Assembly (NCBI GenBank): GCA_018240505.1
Contig: JAFEFQ010000249.1
Coordinates: 1 to 48,238, forward strand
Source: Pseudomonadota bacterium
GTDB lineage: Bacteria > Pseudomonadota > Gammaproteobacteria > Xanthomonadales > Rhodanobacteraceae
Direction: 5' to 3'
Length of the DNA: 48,238 nt
Part shown: in pieces, positions 19,664-28,530 of the stretch
How positions within the stretch are numbered: position 1 is the first letter of the stretch
How the letters are laid out: every line of letters begins with the position of its first letter
The notes under the pieces: generated by a model
Told to the model about the DNA's origin: nothing
Database searches by the model: none
The model's input: only the letters and a program-made list of their open reading frames with translations
Position numbers and translations under genes: made by a program

Positions 19664-21589
19664 ATGAATCCGATCCGTTCCGCTTGTCTGGCTGTGCTTC
19701 CATTTCTTCTCGCCACGGTTACGACGCAGGCCGACACGCCGCCGCTGGCGCCGGACATTCCGAAAAGCTTCGCCGTGCCGACGCAGAACTACGACTACGT
19801 CAGGCGCGTGGCGATGATCCCGATGCGCGATGGCACCAAGCTGTACACGGTCATCATGGTTCCGAAGGGCGCGCACAATGCGCCGATGATCCTGACGCGC
19901 ACGCCGTACAACGCGGCCAAGCGCGCCGAGCGCGAGGTCAGCGGCAGCATGCTGGGTTCGCTGCCGCAGGGCGACGAGGTGTTCGTCCAGGCCGGCTACA
20001 TCCGCGTGTTCCAGGACGTGCGCGGCAAGCACGGCTCCGAGGGCGACTACGTGATGACGCGGCCGCTGATCGGGCCGTTGAACAACAGCAAGGTCGATCA
20101 TTCCACCGACGCGTACGACACGATCGACTGGCTGGTCAAGAACGTCAAGGAATCGAACGGCAGGGTCGGCATGCTCGGCTCGTCGTACGAGGGCTTCACG
20201 GTCGTGATGGCGCTCGTGAATCCGCATCCGGCGTTGAAAGTCGCCGCGCCCGAGAGCCCGATGGTCGACGGCTGGATGGGCGACGACTGGTTCCACTACG
20301 GCGCGTTCCGGCAGACCAATTTCGACTACATCTCGGGCCAGACCACCGCGCGTGGCGACGGCAAGAAGATCGTGCGCGAAGGTTTCGACGACTACGACAA
20401 TTTCCTTCGCGCCGGCTCCGCGGGCGATTTCGCGCGCGCGGCCGGCCTCGACCAGCTCGGCTTCTGGCGCAAGATCACCGAGCATCCGGCCTACGACGGA
20501 TTCTGGAGCGCGCAGGCGCTGGACAAGGTGATGGAAAAAACGCCGCTCAAGGTGCCGACGATGTGGCTGCAGGGCCTGTGGGACCAGGAGGACATGTGGG
20601 GCGCGATCCACTGCTATCCCGCGCTGGAAACGAAGGACGAGCACAACGACAAGAACTTCCTCGTCATGGGGCCGTGGCGGCACAGCCAGGTCAACTACGA
20701 CGGTACCTCGCTTGGACCGCTGCAGTGGGACGGCGACACCGCGCTGCAGTTCCGTCGCGACGTGCTCAAGCCGTTCTTCGACCAGTACCTCGTCGACGGT
20801 GCGCCCAAGGTCGATACGCCGCCGGTATACATCTACAACACCGGCGAGAATCACTGGGACCGCTATGCCTCGTGGCCGCTGAGTTGTGCCGACGGCTGCG
20901 CGGCGAAACCGAAGCTGCTGTATCTGATGGAGAACTTCAAACTTTCGATAGATCCGGTTCTCGTTCAAACCGGAATACACACCGACTACGACGAATACGT
21001 CTCCGACCCGGCCAAGCCCGTGCCGTACCAGCCGCGGCCCGTGCATTTCGCCGACGGCGATGCGTGGAAACGCTGGCTCGTGGTCGACCAGCGTTTCGTC
21101 GACGGGCGGCCCGACGTGCTGACCTGGACCAGCGAACCGCTGAAGCAGCCGCTGCATATCGGCGGTGCGCCGCAGGTGCATCTCGTCGCCTCGACCAGCG
21201 GCACGGACAGCGACTGGGTCGTCAAACTGATCGACGTGTATCCCGGCACCGTGCCGTCGCGTCCCGAAATGGGCGGCTACGAACTCGGCATTTCGATGGA
21301 CATCTTCCGCGGCCGCTACCGCACCAGCTTCGAAAAGCCCGAGGCGATCGCCGCGAACCAGCCGCTGGTCTACAAGTTCGGCCTGCCGACCGCGAACCAC
21401 GTGTTCGGGCCGGGCCATCGCATCATGGTGCAGGTGCAGTCGAGCTGGTTTCCGCTCTACGACCGCAATCCGCAGACCTTCGTGCCGAATATCTTCTTCG
21501 CCAAGCCGGGCGACTACGTCAAGGCGACGCAGCGCGTGTATCGCGGCGGCGCGAACGCGAGCTACATCGAGTTGCCGATAGTGCAATAG
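19664..21589 (+). CDS. Secreted alpha-amino-acid ester hydrolase (S15/CocE family)
   Basis: 641-residue exported serine hydrolase (signal peptide MNPIRSACLAVLPFLLATVTTQA). The catalytic triad falls at Ser174 in GSSYEG, Asp307 in QGLWDQED and His340 in GPWRH. The carboxylate cluster that binds the substrate alpha-amino group is present (D208, E309, D310). These numbers coincide with those I recall for the Xanthomonas citri alpha-amino-acid ester hydrolase (Ser174, Asp307, His340), which hydrolyses and transfers esters and amides of alpha-amino acids, including beta-lactam side chains. C-terminal jelly-roll domain as in S15 enzymes. GAGG lies 7 nt before the ATG. The natural substrate is unknown; single gene. 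Confidence 0.93.
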   Translation: MNPIRSACLAVLPFLLATVTTQADTPPLAPDIPKSFAVPTQNYDYVRRVAMIPMRDGTKLYTVIMVPKGAHNAPMILTRTPYNAAKRAEREVSGSMLGSLPQGDEVFVQAGYIRVFQDVRGKHGSEGDYVMTRPLIGPLNNSKVDHSTDAYDTIDWLVKNVKESNGRVGMLGSSYEGFTVVMALVNPHPALKVAAPESPMVDGWMGDDWFHYGAFRQTNFDYISGQTTARGDGKKIVREGFDDYDNFLRAGSAGDFARAAGLDQLGFWRKITEHPAYDGFWSAQALDKVMEKTPLKVPTMWLQGLWDQEDMWGAIHCYPALETKDEHNDKNFLVMGPWRHSQVNYDGTSLGPLQWDGDTALQFRRDVLKPFFDQYLVDGAPKVDTPPVYIYNTGENHWDRYASWPLSCADGCAAKPKLLYLMENFKLSIDPVLVQTGIHTDYDEYVSDPAKPVPYQPRPVHFADGDAWKRWLVVDQRFVDGRPDVLTWTSEPLKQPLHIGGAPQVHLVASTSGTDSDWVVKLIDVYPGTVPSRPEMGGYELGISMDIFRGRYRTSFEKPEAIAANQPLVYKFGLPTANHVFGPGHRIMVQVQSSWFPLYDRNPQTFVPNIFFAKPGDYVKATQRVYRGGANASYIELPIVQ

Positions 21590-21726
21590 TCCGATCACCC
21601 GTCTTTCCCGCGACGAGCGCGCGGAAACGACGGACGGCAACCAGCCCGGTCTGCTCGGGCGCGAACGCGTATGGCTTCATGCATTGTGCTTGTCTGCGGG
21701 CGGGCCATCGCATCATCGAAGCAAGA

Positions 21727-23094
21727 TCAGTGGACGACGGGGCCGCGATCCACGACATCGGTGCCGTCGAGACGGAACACGTCCGGGCTGCGCATGCAGG
21801 CATCGATGTGGTAGTTGGACGGGATCGAGTGCAGTGCGGGCGAGAGCTTGCCGAGCGAAGCGCCGACCGAGTCGAACTTGAACATGCGGTCTTGCAGCAA
21901 CGTGTCAAGGATGTCCTTGCCGGTGAAGAATTGCGAGCCGATTTCGACGGCTGCCTTGATGAAATCAGCCGTCACATTGTGCGATTCGAGTCTGGCGTTG
22001 AGGATGCGGATATTGGACGGCCCGAGGCTGAGCGTGCCGCCCGGCGTCGTCGGAATCCGCACGCTCGTCGTCACGTCGAAGTCGGCGCGCACGATGAATT
22101 TCGGATCGGAATCGCCGAACACGCCGTCTTTCGCAGTGACCGGGGTCATCAGGTAGGCCTGGAACGAATTGCCCGGCAGCAGCAGGCGCAGCGTGATGCT
22201 GTTCTGGCAGGCCGTCGCGACTTCTGCGCGGAAACTGCACGCCGCGCTGAAATTGACATGCGTGCCGGACGTGCGGACACCGACGTCGGTTCGATGCAGC
22301 TTGGCTGCGATGAGCGCATTGATGCGCGCAATCGCCTGGCCTTGTACCCACGCGTTGAGTTCGCCGAGATGCGCCTTCCACTGGCCGCAGGCGGCGTTCT
22401 CGCTGAGGAACAGCGGATCGCCGGCAACGACGCGGCCCTTGACCGACACCTCCATGCCGTTGACGAGCAGCGTGCCGAACGTTTTCGGCGGCGCCTGCGA
22501 GGTGATCGCCGCACCCGCCTTGACGATGCGTGCGCCGGTCTGCTGCGACCACTGGATGTAGCCGTGCTCGAAATTGCTGCGGCGGAACGCGCCGTCCTGG
22601 AATTCGTCGCTGGTCGGATAGCCGAGTTCGCCGCGTTCCCAACCGCTTTTCGCCCACGCATCACGAATCAGGCCGTGGATTTCGTGCGCCCCGGTTTCCG
22701 GCGTCCAGTAGATCGACGACTCGGGCTTGCCGGGCAGTTGCACGGAGCGGAAATGGTTGTAGCGGCCGCGCCGGTCGGGAGTCGTGCTTTCATCCGTGAT
22801 CGGATAACCGAATTGCGCGTTGCCGAGTTGGTGGAACTTGCCGCCGATGGCGCCGAATACCTCAAAGGCTTGCCCGATCTGCGGATGCCAGTAGATCGAA
22901 CCCATCCTGAAGTCGTGGAAGCGCCCGCCGAACGGCGCATTGGCCTCGTTGCCGATCGGAGCGCCCAGCGCGCTGCCGTGACCGCCGAGCGCCGCATATT
23001 TCTCGCCGATCTTTCCGTAAGGCTCTGCCGCGTGCGTGCTGGCGCAGAGCACGAGGCCGAGGATGCCAGGCAGGAAGAAATTCAGCCGTTTCAT
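21727..23094 (-). CDS. Secreted LGFP-repeat protein
   Basis: 455 residues with a signal peptide (MKRLNFFLPGILGLVLCASTHA). Residues about 25-190 hold three LGFP-type repeats recognised by paired GxIGxKYxxLG / LGxPxxDE / F..GxIYWxPxTGAxEIxG units. The remaining C-terminal 250 residues (with two possible disulfide Cys, AACGQW and SAACSF) match nothing I recognise. LGFP repeats are best known in actinobacterial envelope proteins, where they are thought to bind the wall; their role in a Gram-negative is unclear. GGGGAA lies 8 nt before the ATG. The upstream region carries a motif shared with the neighbouring genes. Confidence 0.85.
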   Translation of the reverse strand: MKRLNFFLPGILGLVLCASTHAAEPYGKIGEKYAALGGHGSALGAPIGNEANAPFGGRFHDFRMGSIYWHPQIGQAFEVFGAIGGKFHQLGNAQFGYPITDESTTPDRRGRYNHFRSVQLPGKPESSIYWTPETGAHEIHGLIRDAWAKSGWERGELGYPTSDEFQDGAFRRSNFEHGYIQWSQQTGARIVKAGAAITSQAPPKTFGTLLVNGMEVSVKGRVVAGDPLFLSENAACGQWKAHLGELNAWVQGQAIARINALIAAKLHRTDVGVRTSGTHVNFSAACSFRAEVATACQNSITLRLLLPGNSFQAYLMTPVTAKDGVFGDSDPKFIVRADFDVTTSVRIPTTPGGTLSLGPSNIRILNARLESHNVTADFIKAAVEIGSQFFTGKDILDTLLQDRMFKFDSVGASLGKLSPALHSIPSNYHIDACMRSPDVFRLDGTDVVDRGPVVH

Positions 23095-23134
23095 GGTTCG
23101 CTTCCCCGAAATGGAGCCCTGATGCCTTGGTGGT

Positions 23135-23164
23135 TACAGGAAACGGCGCGAAATCCGGCAACGC
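23135..23164. repeat. Block A, copy 1 of a 30-bp direct repeat
   Basis: A 30-bp block beginning TACAGGAAACGGCGC and ending ATCCGGCAACGC lies about 40 bp upstream of the LGFP-repeat gene. It matches 24133-24162 at 28 of 30 positions. It is accompanied by a 14-bp block B, TGCAAGTGACGGTC, at 23220-23233. Function unknown; it could be a promoter or operator element. Confidence 0.75.
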
Positions 23165-23268
23165 GCACGGGATCTGTTCCGACGCTTTTGCAGATCGGAG
23201 AAAAGGGGCTCTACCGGAATGCAAGTGACGGTCCGCAGCACGCCGACCAGCAGTTGGAATGCGGGTAC

Positions 23269-23300
23269 AAAAAAAGCGGCCCACAGGCCGCTTTTTTTTT
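23269..23300. terminator. Bidirectional terminator after the IPTL-CTERM gene
   Basis: Seven A (23269-23275), GCGGCC, loop CACA, GGCCGC, then nine T (23292-23300). The stem with A- and T-tracts works on both strands. On the minus strand it follows the IPTL-CTERM gene stop by about 20 nt and separates it from the LGFP gene. Confidence 0.9.
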
Positions 23301-23321
23301 CGATCGACTGTGTCGCGGCCG

Positions 23322-24005
23322 CTATTTGCTGCCGCGGGCGCGACGCACTCTGGTTACCCCCATCCACGCAAGCGCGCAGACCAAAAGGGTCACGGCCCAT
23401 TGCGAGAGCGTCGGTGCCGAGTTGGCACCGCCGAGTTGCGTCGAACTGGCGAGGGTGACGGCGAAATTGTCGACGATGAACGTGTTGTCATTGATTCCAG
23501 ACTGCGGGTTTTCGCGCACTCGCAGCCGCAGCGGATTGCCGCTGCCCGCGAACAGCGCGGTCACATGATGGGTTCCCGCTGCTGCGGCGAAATTTCCCGA
23601 ATACAGCACGACGCTCGTGACGGTGTCGGTCACGCTCACATCGAGGTGCGGGACCGCGTTCGCCGTCCACAACTGCCAATCGTAGTCGAGCTGATATTGC
23701 TGTCCGTTGACGCTCGCGAAGTCCTGGTAGAAGTTGGCATTGTTCCCGAAGCTGCCCTCGCCGTCGGTGTTCACGCTGTACGTCCCTGAGATGAACGGAT
23801 AGATGGTGTTGTTGTGCATTGTGACTGCCGTGCCGGGCTCGACTGTCCATCCGGGAATCTGTGATCCGGTGAACACCGAATAGCCGATGGAGCCACTGTA
23901 GTTCGGTTCATTCTCGAAGCCGCCGTTGACGATCAGGTTCTGGGCAATGGCGGGTGCCGAGAGCAAGCCGAGCATTGCGACAAGGCCGAAAACAAAATAC
24001 TTCAC
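23322..24005 (-). CDS. IPTL-CTERM surface protein
   Basis: 227-residue exported protein. GTG 24005 is preceded by a perfect GGAGG with 7-nt spacing and starts a signal peptide (VKYFVFGLVAMLGLLSAPAIA). The body is a beta-rich domain (NLIVNGGFENEP, IPGWTVEPGTAV) resembling the carbohydrate-binding-like domains of other CTERM proteins. The C-terminus APTLSQWAVTLLV...RVRRARGSK is an IPTL-CTERM sorting tail: PTL motif, membrane helix, basic end. Such tails are recognised by an exosortase-type transpeptidase (XrtH has been proposed for this class), which is not in the window. Longer upstream reading frame is rejected because it lacks a ribosome site. Confidence 0.9.
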   Translation of the reverse strand: MKYFVFGLVAMLGLLSAPAIAQNLIVNGGFENEPNYSGSIGYSVFTGSQIPGWTVEPGTAVTMHNNTIYPFISGTYSVNTDGEGSFGNNANFYQDFASVNGQQYQLDYDWQLWTANAVPHLDVSVTDTVTSVVLYSGNFAAAAGTHHVTALFAGSGNPLRLRVRENPQSGINDNTFIVDNFAVTLASSTQLGGANSAPTLSQWAVTLLVCALAWMGVTRVRRARGSK

Positions 24006-24132
24006 GGTGCTACCTCCATAAGTGATGACTCGTCGTTGAAAGCGAACGTGCGTTTTTCCTGCGCGCAGCGGTCGCGACGGCGATGGTGGCCCACGCACTG
24101 ACGAGGCCTCCGCCGGCCGCCTGCCACTCGGA

Positions 24133-24186
24133 TACAGGAAACGGCGCCGAATCCGGCAACGCATTGCGACGCGACCGTCACTTGCA
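24133..24186. repeat. Block A copy 2 and block B copy 2 in the divergent kinase / IPTL-CTERM region
   Basis: 24133-24162 repeats the 30-bp block A of 23135-23164 in the same orientation. 24173-24186 is GACCGTCACTTGCA, the exact reverse complement of block B at 23220-23233. Thus both blocks recur, but block B is inverted and much closer to block A. They lie between the divergent starts of the IPTL-CTERM gene (24005) and the kinase (24239). Nothing else is visible in this 233-bp gap. Confidence 0.7.
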
Positions 24187-24238
24187 AGTCATGCGGAAAA
24201 GCGCACCATCGCGATTGGGGTCACGACTGGGGAAGATC

Positions 24239-27064
24239 GTGCAACGCGAACGTTGGCAGCGGCTGGAACTGTTGTTCGCACAAGCGCTGGCACTGCCGGA
24301 AGCGGAGCGCACGGCGTGGCTCGCGCGCACCTGCGGCAGCGATGGGGGGTTGCTTCGCGAGGTCGGGGAACTGCTGCACGCGCATACCGGCGAGGGTGTG
24401 CTTGACACGCCACCGCTTGCTGCGGAGGCCGCAAACGCGGACACGGCGGCGATCGCACCGTCGCTCGCCGCGGGCACGCTGCTCGGCGTCTGGCGCATCG
24501 AGCGGCTGGTTGGCCGCGGCGGCATGGGCGAGATCTACGCCGCGCTGCGCCACGACGCCGGGTTCAGCCAGCGCGGCGCGCTCAAGCTGCTGCGCTTCGA
24601 CGCGATCGGCGAACTGCAACGCTTCCACGCCGAACGACAGATTCTCGCCAGGCTCGACCATCCCGGCATCGCGCGCCTGCTCGACGGCGGTGTCGCCCCG
24701 GATGGGCGTCCGTACACGGTGATGGAGTTCGTCGAAGGCGTGTCGTTGCTCGACTGGTGCAATGCACGCAAGGCGACATTCGACGAACGCCTCGACCTGT
24801 TCGTGCAGGTTTGCGATGCGGTGGCCTACGCGCACCGCAACCTCGTCATCCATCGCGACCTGAAGCCGGCCAACACGCTGGTCGACGCCGAGGGCAGGGT
24901 CAAGCTGCTCGATTTCGGCATCGCCAAGCTGGTCGATACCGCTGCCGCGAACAACGCCGATGCGACGGCGACGGTCGCGCCGTTCACGCTCGACTATGCC
25001 GCGCCCGAACAACTGGCTGGCGAGCCGGTGACCACGGCGACCGATGTGTACGCTCTCGGCGTGCTGCTGTTCGAATTGCTTGCCGGCGAGCGCCCGCTGC
25101 GCAAGAGCGGCCTGCCTTCGGCGCAGGCGCTGGCGCTGCTCGAGCGCGAGGCGCCGTTGGCCAGCCGCGTGGTCCGCGACAAGGCCGGCGCGCCCGTGCC
25201 GGCGAGCGTGCTGAGCGGCGATATCGATGCGATCGTCGCCAAGTGCCTGCGCCGCGAAAGCGCGCATCGCTACGACACCGTCAATGGTCTCAAACTCGAC
25301 TTGCTGCGTCATCGGGCACGCGAGCCCGTGCTCGCGCGCGAAGGCGCGCGCACGTACGTGTTCGGGCGCGTGCTGCGACGCTATCGCTGGGCTGTCGCGG
25401 CGGCTGCGGTGCTGGTTCTTGCGCTTGCCGCGGGCATCGCCGCGACGACGTGGCAAGCGCGCCGTGCCGCGGAACAGGCAGTGCGCGCCGAAGCGGCGAA
25501 AAATTTCCTGCTCGGCATATTCAAGGCCAGTGATCCGCGCATCGCTTCGGACAAACCGCGTGGGCAGATCACTGCTCGCGAGTTGCTTGAGGCGTCAGCC
25601 GATCGCATCGAAAAAGAATTCGCCACGCAGCCCGATTTGCAAATCGAGATGCTTGACGAAGTGGCCGTGATACTGCGCGAGCTCGGCGAGAAGGATCGCT
25701 ACGCTCAACTGCACGCACGGCAGATGGAACTGGCACGTGCGCGTTACGGAGCGGATAGCCCGATCGTGATCGGCGGGTTGCTGCAGGACGCGGGTAATGC
25801 CGTGCACGGGCTCGACTATGCGGCGGCGGCCAAACCACTGGACGAAGCCGATGCAGCCATCCGCCGTGCCGGGCTCGATCAGACCGCCTTGCGCGCGCGC
25901 TGGTGGCTGGTGCGCGGCCAGGCACTGGTCAATCGCGCTGATGCAAGCAAGGAGCGTGAGGAGGCGTTGCTCAAATCCGTGGAGATGTATGCGCGTTTTG
26001 CGCCCGACGATCCGGCGTATGCCACTGCGCTCAACGACTACGGGAATGTTTTTCTGGCGCGTGGGGACAATACGCAGGCGATTGCCTTTTATCGTCGTGC
26101 TTTGCAAACAAATGAGCGCCTGCCCAACCGCGATGATGCCGAGACGCAGATGATGTACGGCAATCTCGCCCAGGCCCATATGCAGAACGGCGACTTCGCC
26201 GACGCTCAGCAAGTGCTTGCCAAGGTTGCCGATATCGCGCGTCGCACCTACGGCGAAAAAAACGCCAAGTACTGGTTTGCCGCATCATTTGAAGCGCAAT
26301 CGGCTTGTCTCGGCGGCGACCGCGAGCGCGCCTTGCGACTGTTTGCGCAACTGGCAAAATTGCTGGCACCCACAGACGAGTTCGATCACGATGTCGCCTT
26401 GGTGCGTGAAAAAACGGGTTATTGCTTGGTTGGCGATGGACAGTTGCTGCAAGCGATTCCATTGCTGGAGTCGGCGCTTGCCGCGTATCGCCACCAGACT
26501 CAGTATCCGATTGAGATTCCGCGCGTCGAACGAACTCTCGGTGATGCCTATGCACGTACTGGTCGCATCGAGGACGCACGTCGTACATTGAACGAAGCTC
26601 TGGCTCTGCTCGGTCGCGGAGAACCAGGCTACTCGCTTCTGCTTTCCGTTCGCGTGCAATTGGGACGCTTCCTGCTGGATCAGGGTGACCTCGATGGAGC
26701 CAAAACTCAGTTCCAGGAGACGATCGCACAAGCGCGTGAGCGTCGGCTTGCACCCGTTGCGCTGGCGCACGCCGGCATGGCGCGCCTCGCGCTGGCGCGC
26801 AAGGACGCTGTCGCGGCGACCGAAGCAAGTGCAAAGGCGGTGGAAATGTTCGAGCACGTAGAGGGTTTTCGCGACATGCGCGTGCAGCCGTATCTGTGGC
26901 AGATCCGGGCCGAAGCCGCACTGGCTTCCGGCGATGCCGGTGGCGCGCGCGAGTGGGCGCAGAAGGCGGTGGCGGCGTATCAGCGCTGCGTTTCGCCGGA
27001 AAGCGCCGATTTGCGCGAAGCACGCGCGACGCTGGCGAAGGCAGGGCAGGGTGCCCCGCCGTAG
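24239..27064 (+). CDS. Transmembrane serine/threonine protein kinase with TPR-like periplasmic tail
   Basis: 941 residues. Residues about 1-50 form a helical N-terminal region, then a Hanks-type kinase: GRGGMG loop (92-97), ATP lysine K116 in ALKLL, HRDLKPAN (205-212), DFG (225-227). One membrane helix (about 384-405) is followed by a long alpha-helical tail of tetratricopeptide-like repeats. The kinase is inside the cell and the repeats outside the inner membrane. GTG 24239 is chosen for GGGGAAG just upstream and a match to the family N-terminus; other starts reach to 24083. Such kinases pair with ECF sigma factors in Xanthomonadales, and one is encoded 31 bp away, convergent. The repeat-coding part (about 25.8-26.7 kb) has visibly lower GC than the kinase part. 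Confidence 0.92.
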   Translation: MQRERWQRLELLFAQALALPEAERTAWLARTCGSDGGLLREVGELLHAHTGEGVLDTPPLAAEAANADTAAIAPSLAAGTLLGVWRIERLVGRGGMGEIYAALRHDAGFSQRGALKLLRFDAIGELQRFHAERQILARLDHPGIARLLDGGVAPDGRPYTVMEFVEGVSLLDWCNARKATFDERLDLFVQVCDAVAYAHRNLVIHRDLKPANTLVDAEGRVKLLDFGIAKLVDTAAANNADATATVAPFTLDYAAPEQLAGEPVTTATDVYALGVLLFELLAGERPLRKSGLPSAQALALLEREAPLASRVVRDKAGAPVPASVLSGDIDAIVAKCLRRESAHRYDTVNGLKLDLLRHRAREPVLAREGARTYVFGRVLRRYRWAVAAAAVLVLALAAGIAATTWQARRAAEQAVRAEAAKNFLLGIFKASDPRIASDKPRGQITARELLEASADRIEKEFATQPDLQIEMLDEVAVILRELGEKDRYAQLHARQMELARARYGADSPIVIGGLLQDAGNAVHGLDYAAAAKPLDEADAAIRRAGLDQTALRARWWLVRGQALVNRADASKEREEALLKSVEMYARFAPDDPAYATALNDYGNVFLARGDNTQAIAFYRRALQTNERLPNRDDAETQMMYGNLAQAHMQNGDFADAQQVLAKVADIARRTYGEKNAKYWFAASFEAQSACLGGDRERALRLFAQLAKLLAPTDEFDHDVALVREKTGYCLVGDGQLLQAIPLLESALAAYRHQTQYPIEIPRVERTLGDAYARTGRIEDARRTLNEALALLGRGEPGYSLLLSVRVQLGRFLLDQGDLDGAKTQFQETIAQARERRLAPVALAHAGMARLALARKDAVAATEASAKAVEMFEHVEGFRDMRVQPYLWQIRAEAALASGDAGGAREWAQKAVAAYQRCVSPESADLREARATLAKAGQGAPP

Positions 27065-27095
27065 AATTGCCGGGCATGACGCCTCGCGTTGCGAG

Positions 27096-27656
27096 TCATC
27101 GCGCCATCTCGCGATGCAGCCACGCGCGCGCCAGCGTCCAGTCGCCGCGCACGCTGCGCTCGGAGATGCCAAGCGCGTGCGCGGTCTCGACGTCGCTGTA
27201 GCCGGCGAAATAGCGGCACTCGACGACTTGGGCGAGACGCAGCGATTCCTTCGCCAGCCGGCCGAGCGCTTCGTTCAATGCCAGGATGGATGCGTCCGAA
27301 TCGGTTGCCACGTCGAGCGCCGCGGTCAACGGCAATGCCTCCACGCCGCCGCCGCGCTTGGCGGCTTGGCGCGCCTCGGCATGGTTGACCAGCGCGTGAC
27401 GCATCGCCAGCGCTGCGGCGCGCAGGAAATGGGAGTCGGTCTCCCACGCCTGCCCGCGGCGCAACTTCAGGTAGGCCTCGTTGACCAGTGCGGTCGTCTG
27501 CATCGTGGCGCCGGCGCCGACGCGATGGCGTTCGCGCTGGGCGAGGCGGCGCAGGTCGTCGTAGAACAGCGGGAAAAGCTGGTCCGCGAGCGCGCGCGCG
27601 TCCGCGGGCAATTGCGCATTCCAGTCGACGAGAAAATCGATCGCCAAATCGTTCAT
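27096..27656 (-). CDS. ECF-type RNA polymerase sigma factor
   Basis: 186-residue sigma-70-like factor. Region 2 includes LFPLFYDDLRRLAQRERHR, with the linker TTALVNEAYLKL, the signature of the kinase-associated ECF group. Region 4 ends SDVETAHALGISERSVRGDWTLARAWL, a helix-turn-helix that binds the -35 element. Lacks an adjacent anti-sigma gene, as is usual for this group, where a Ser/Thr kinase modifies the sigma. It converges with the kinase gene, separated by 31 bp. Start 27656 has GGGG 4-5 nt upstream. Its target promoters are not known. Confidence 0.92.
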   Translation of the reverse strand: MNDLAIDFLVDWNAQLPADARALADQLFPLFYDDLRRLAQRERHRVGAGATMQTTALVNEAYLKLRRGQAWETDSHFLRAAALAMRHALVNHAEARQAAKRGGGVEALPLTAALDVATDSDASILALNEALGRLAKESLRLAQVVECRYFAGYSDVETAHALGISERSVRGDWTLARAWLHREMAR

Positions 27657-27793
27657 GCTACCCCGCATGGTCCGCGCTGCATCCGTCCGCGGCAGGGACA
27701 TGATAACGCCAAATCACCGGTCGCCCGCATCGGCCCATCGGCTTTTTCGTACACGGAGCGACTGCGGTTTCGGACGAAGACGGCGCCCACGCG

Positions 27794-27802
27794 TGCTATG
27801 AT
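27794..27802 (+). promoter_or_regulatory. Extended -10 promoter of ssb
   Basis: TGCTATGAT has the extended -10 pattern TG-N-TATGAT, about 40 bp upstream of the ssb start. No clear -35 is seen, as expected for extended -10 promoters. Confidence 0.5.
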
Positions 27803-27841
27803 TTGCCTCGCGCAATCGCACCGGATCGGAGAAGAAAGCAC

Positions 27842-28348
27842 ATGGCACGCGGTATCAACAAGGTCATCCTGGTGGGCAATCTCGGCGCCGATCCGGAAAC
27901 GCGCTACACGCCGTCTGGCACGGCGATCACTTCGATCCGCATCGCCACGAGCGAGTCGTGGAAGGACAAGCAGACCGGCGAGCAGCAGGAGCGCACCGAG
28001 TGGCATCGCGTCGACTTCTTCGGCCGCCTCGCCGAGATCGCCGGCGAGTACCTGAAGAAGGGCCGCCAGGTCTACGTCGAGGGCAAGCTGCGCACCGACG
28101 AGTACGAGAAGGATGGCCAGAAGCGCTACTCGACCAAGGTCATCGCCGACGAAATGCAGATGCTCGGCGGTCGTGAAGGCGGCGGTGGCGAGGGCGGCGG
28201 TTATGGCGGCGGCGGAGGTGGCGGATACGGTGGCGGCGCGCAACGCGAACGCGGCCCCGCGCGCGGCCCGCAGTCCGCGCCCGCGCCGCGCAGCGCGCCG
28301 GCGCAGATGCCCGCCGACAATTTCGACGACGACGAGATTCCGTTCTGA
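27842..28348 (+). CDS. ssb: Single-stranded DNA-binding protein
   Basis: 168 residues. The N-terminal OB fold ([35 protein letters not shown]) binds single-stranded DNA as a homotetramer. A low-complexity Gly/Tyr/Arg-rich linker (about residues 113-145, with runs of GGGG) leads to the acidic tail [13 protein letters not shown] ending DDDEIPF that recruits repair and replication partners. GGAG lies about 10 nt upstream of the ATG. Single gene with its own promoter and terminator; the longer upstream frame is not needed. Confidence 0.97.
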   Translation: MARGINKVILVGNLGADPETRYTPSGTAITSIRIATSESWKDKQTGEQQERTEWHRVDFFGRLAEIAGEYLKKGRQVYVEGKLRTDEYEKDGQKRYSTKVIADEMQMLGGREGGGGEGGGYGGGGGGGYGGGAQRERGPARGPQSAPAPRSAPAQMPADNFDDDEIPF

Positions 28349-28377
28349 GAGCTACCATCTCCTTGTGTTTTGTTCGG

Positions 28378-28410
28378 AAAAGCCCGCAGCCAAGCGGGCT
28401 TTTCCTTTTC
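28378..28410 (+). terminator. Rho-independent terminator of ssb
   Basis: AAAAGCCCGC (28378-28387), a 6-nt loop, GCGGGCTTTT (28394-28403), then CCTTTTCC. The perfect 10-bp stem and T-run start 30 nt after the ssb stop. Confidence 0.9.
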
Positions 28411-28530
28411 CAAGAGTCGGTGCGGCCGGCCCGATCGAGGGCCATGGCCGCTGCGAATTGACGAGTGATAAGATCGCCGGGCGCGTTTCAAGGCGCAGTC
28501 GAATTCGTTGCGGCCGGCGAGGAGAGATCC

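Noticed and set aside
21413..21717. Duplicate CGGGCCATCGCATCAT inside and after the ester hydrolase
   Set aside because: Only 16 bp match with unrelated flanks; likely chance in biased DNA or a tiny remnant.
19606..23568. 1320-residue plus-strand frame
   Set aside because: It overlaps the ester hydrolase in another frame and then runs antisense through the LGFP gene; no recognisable domain.
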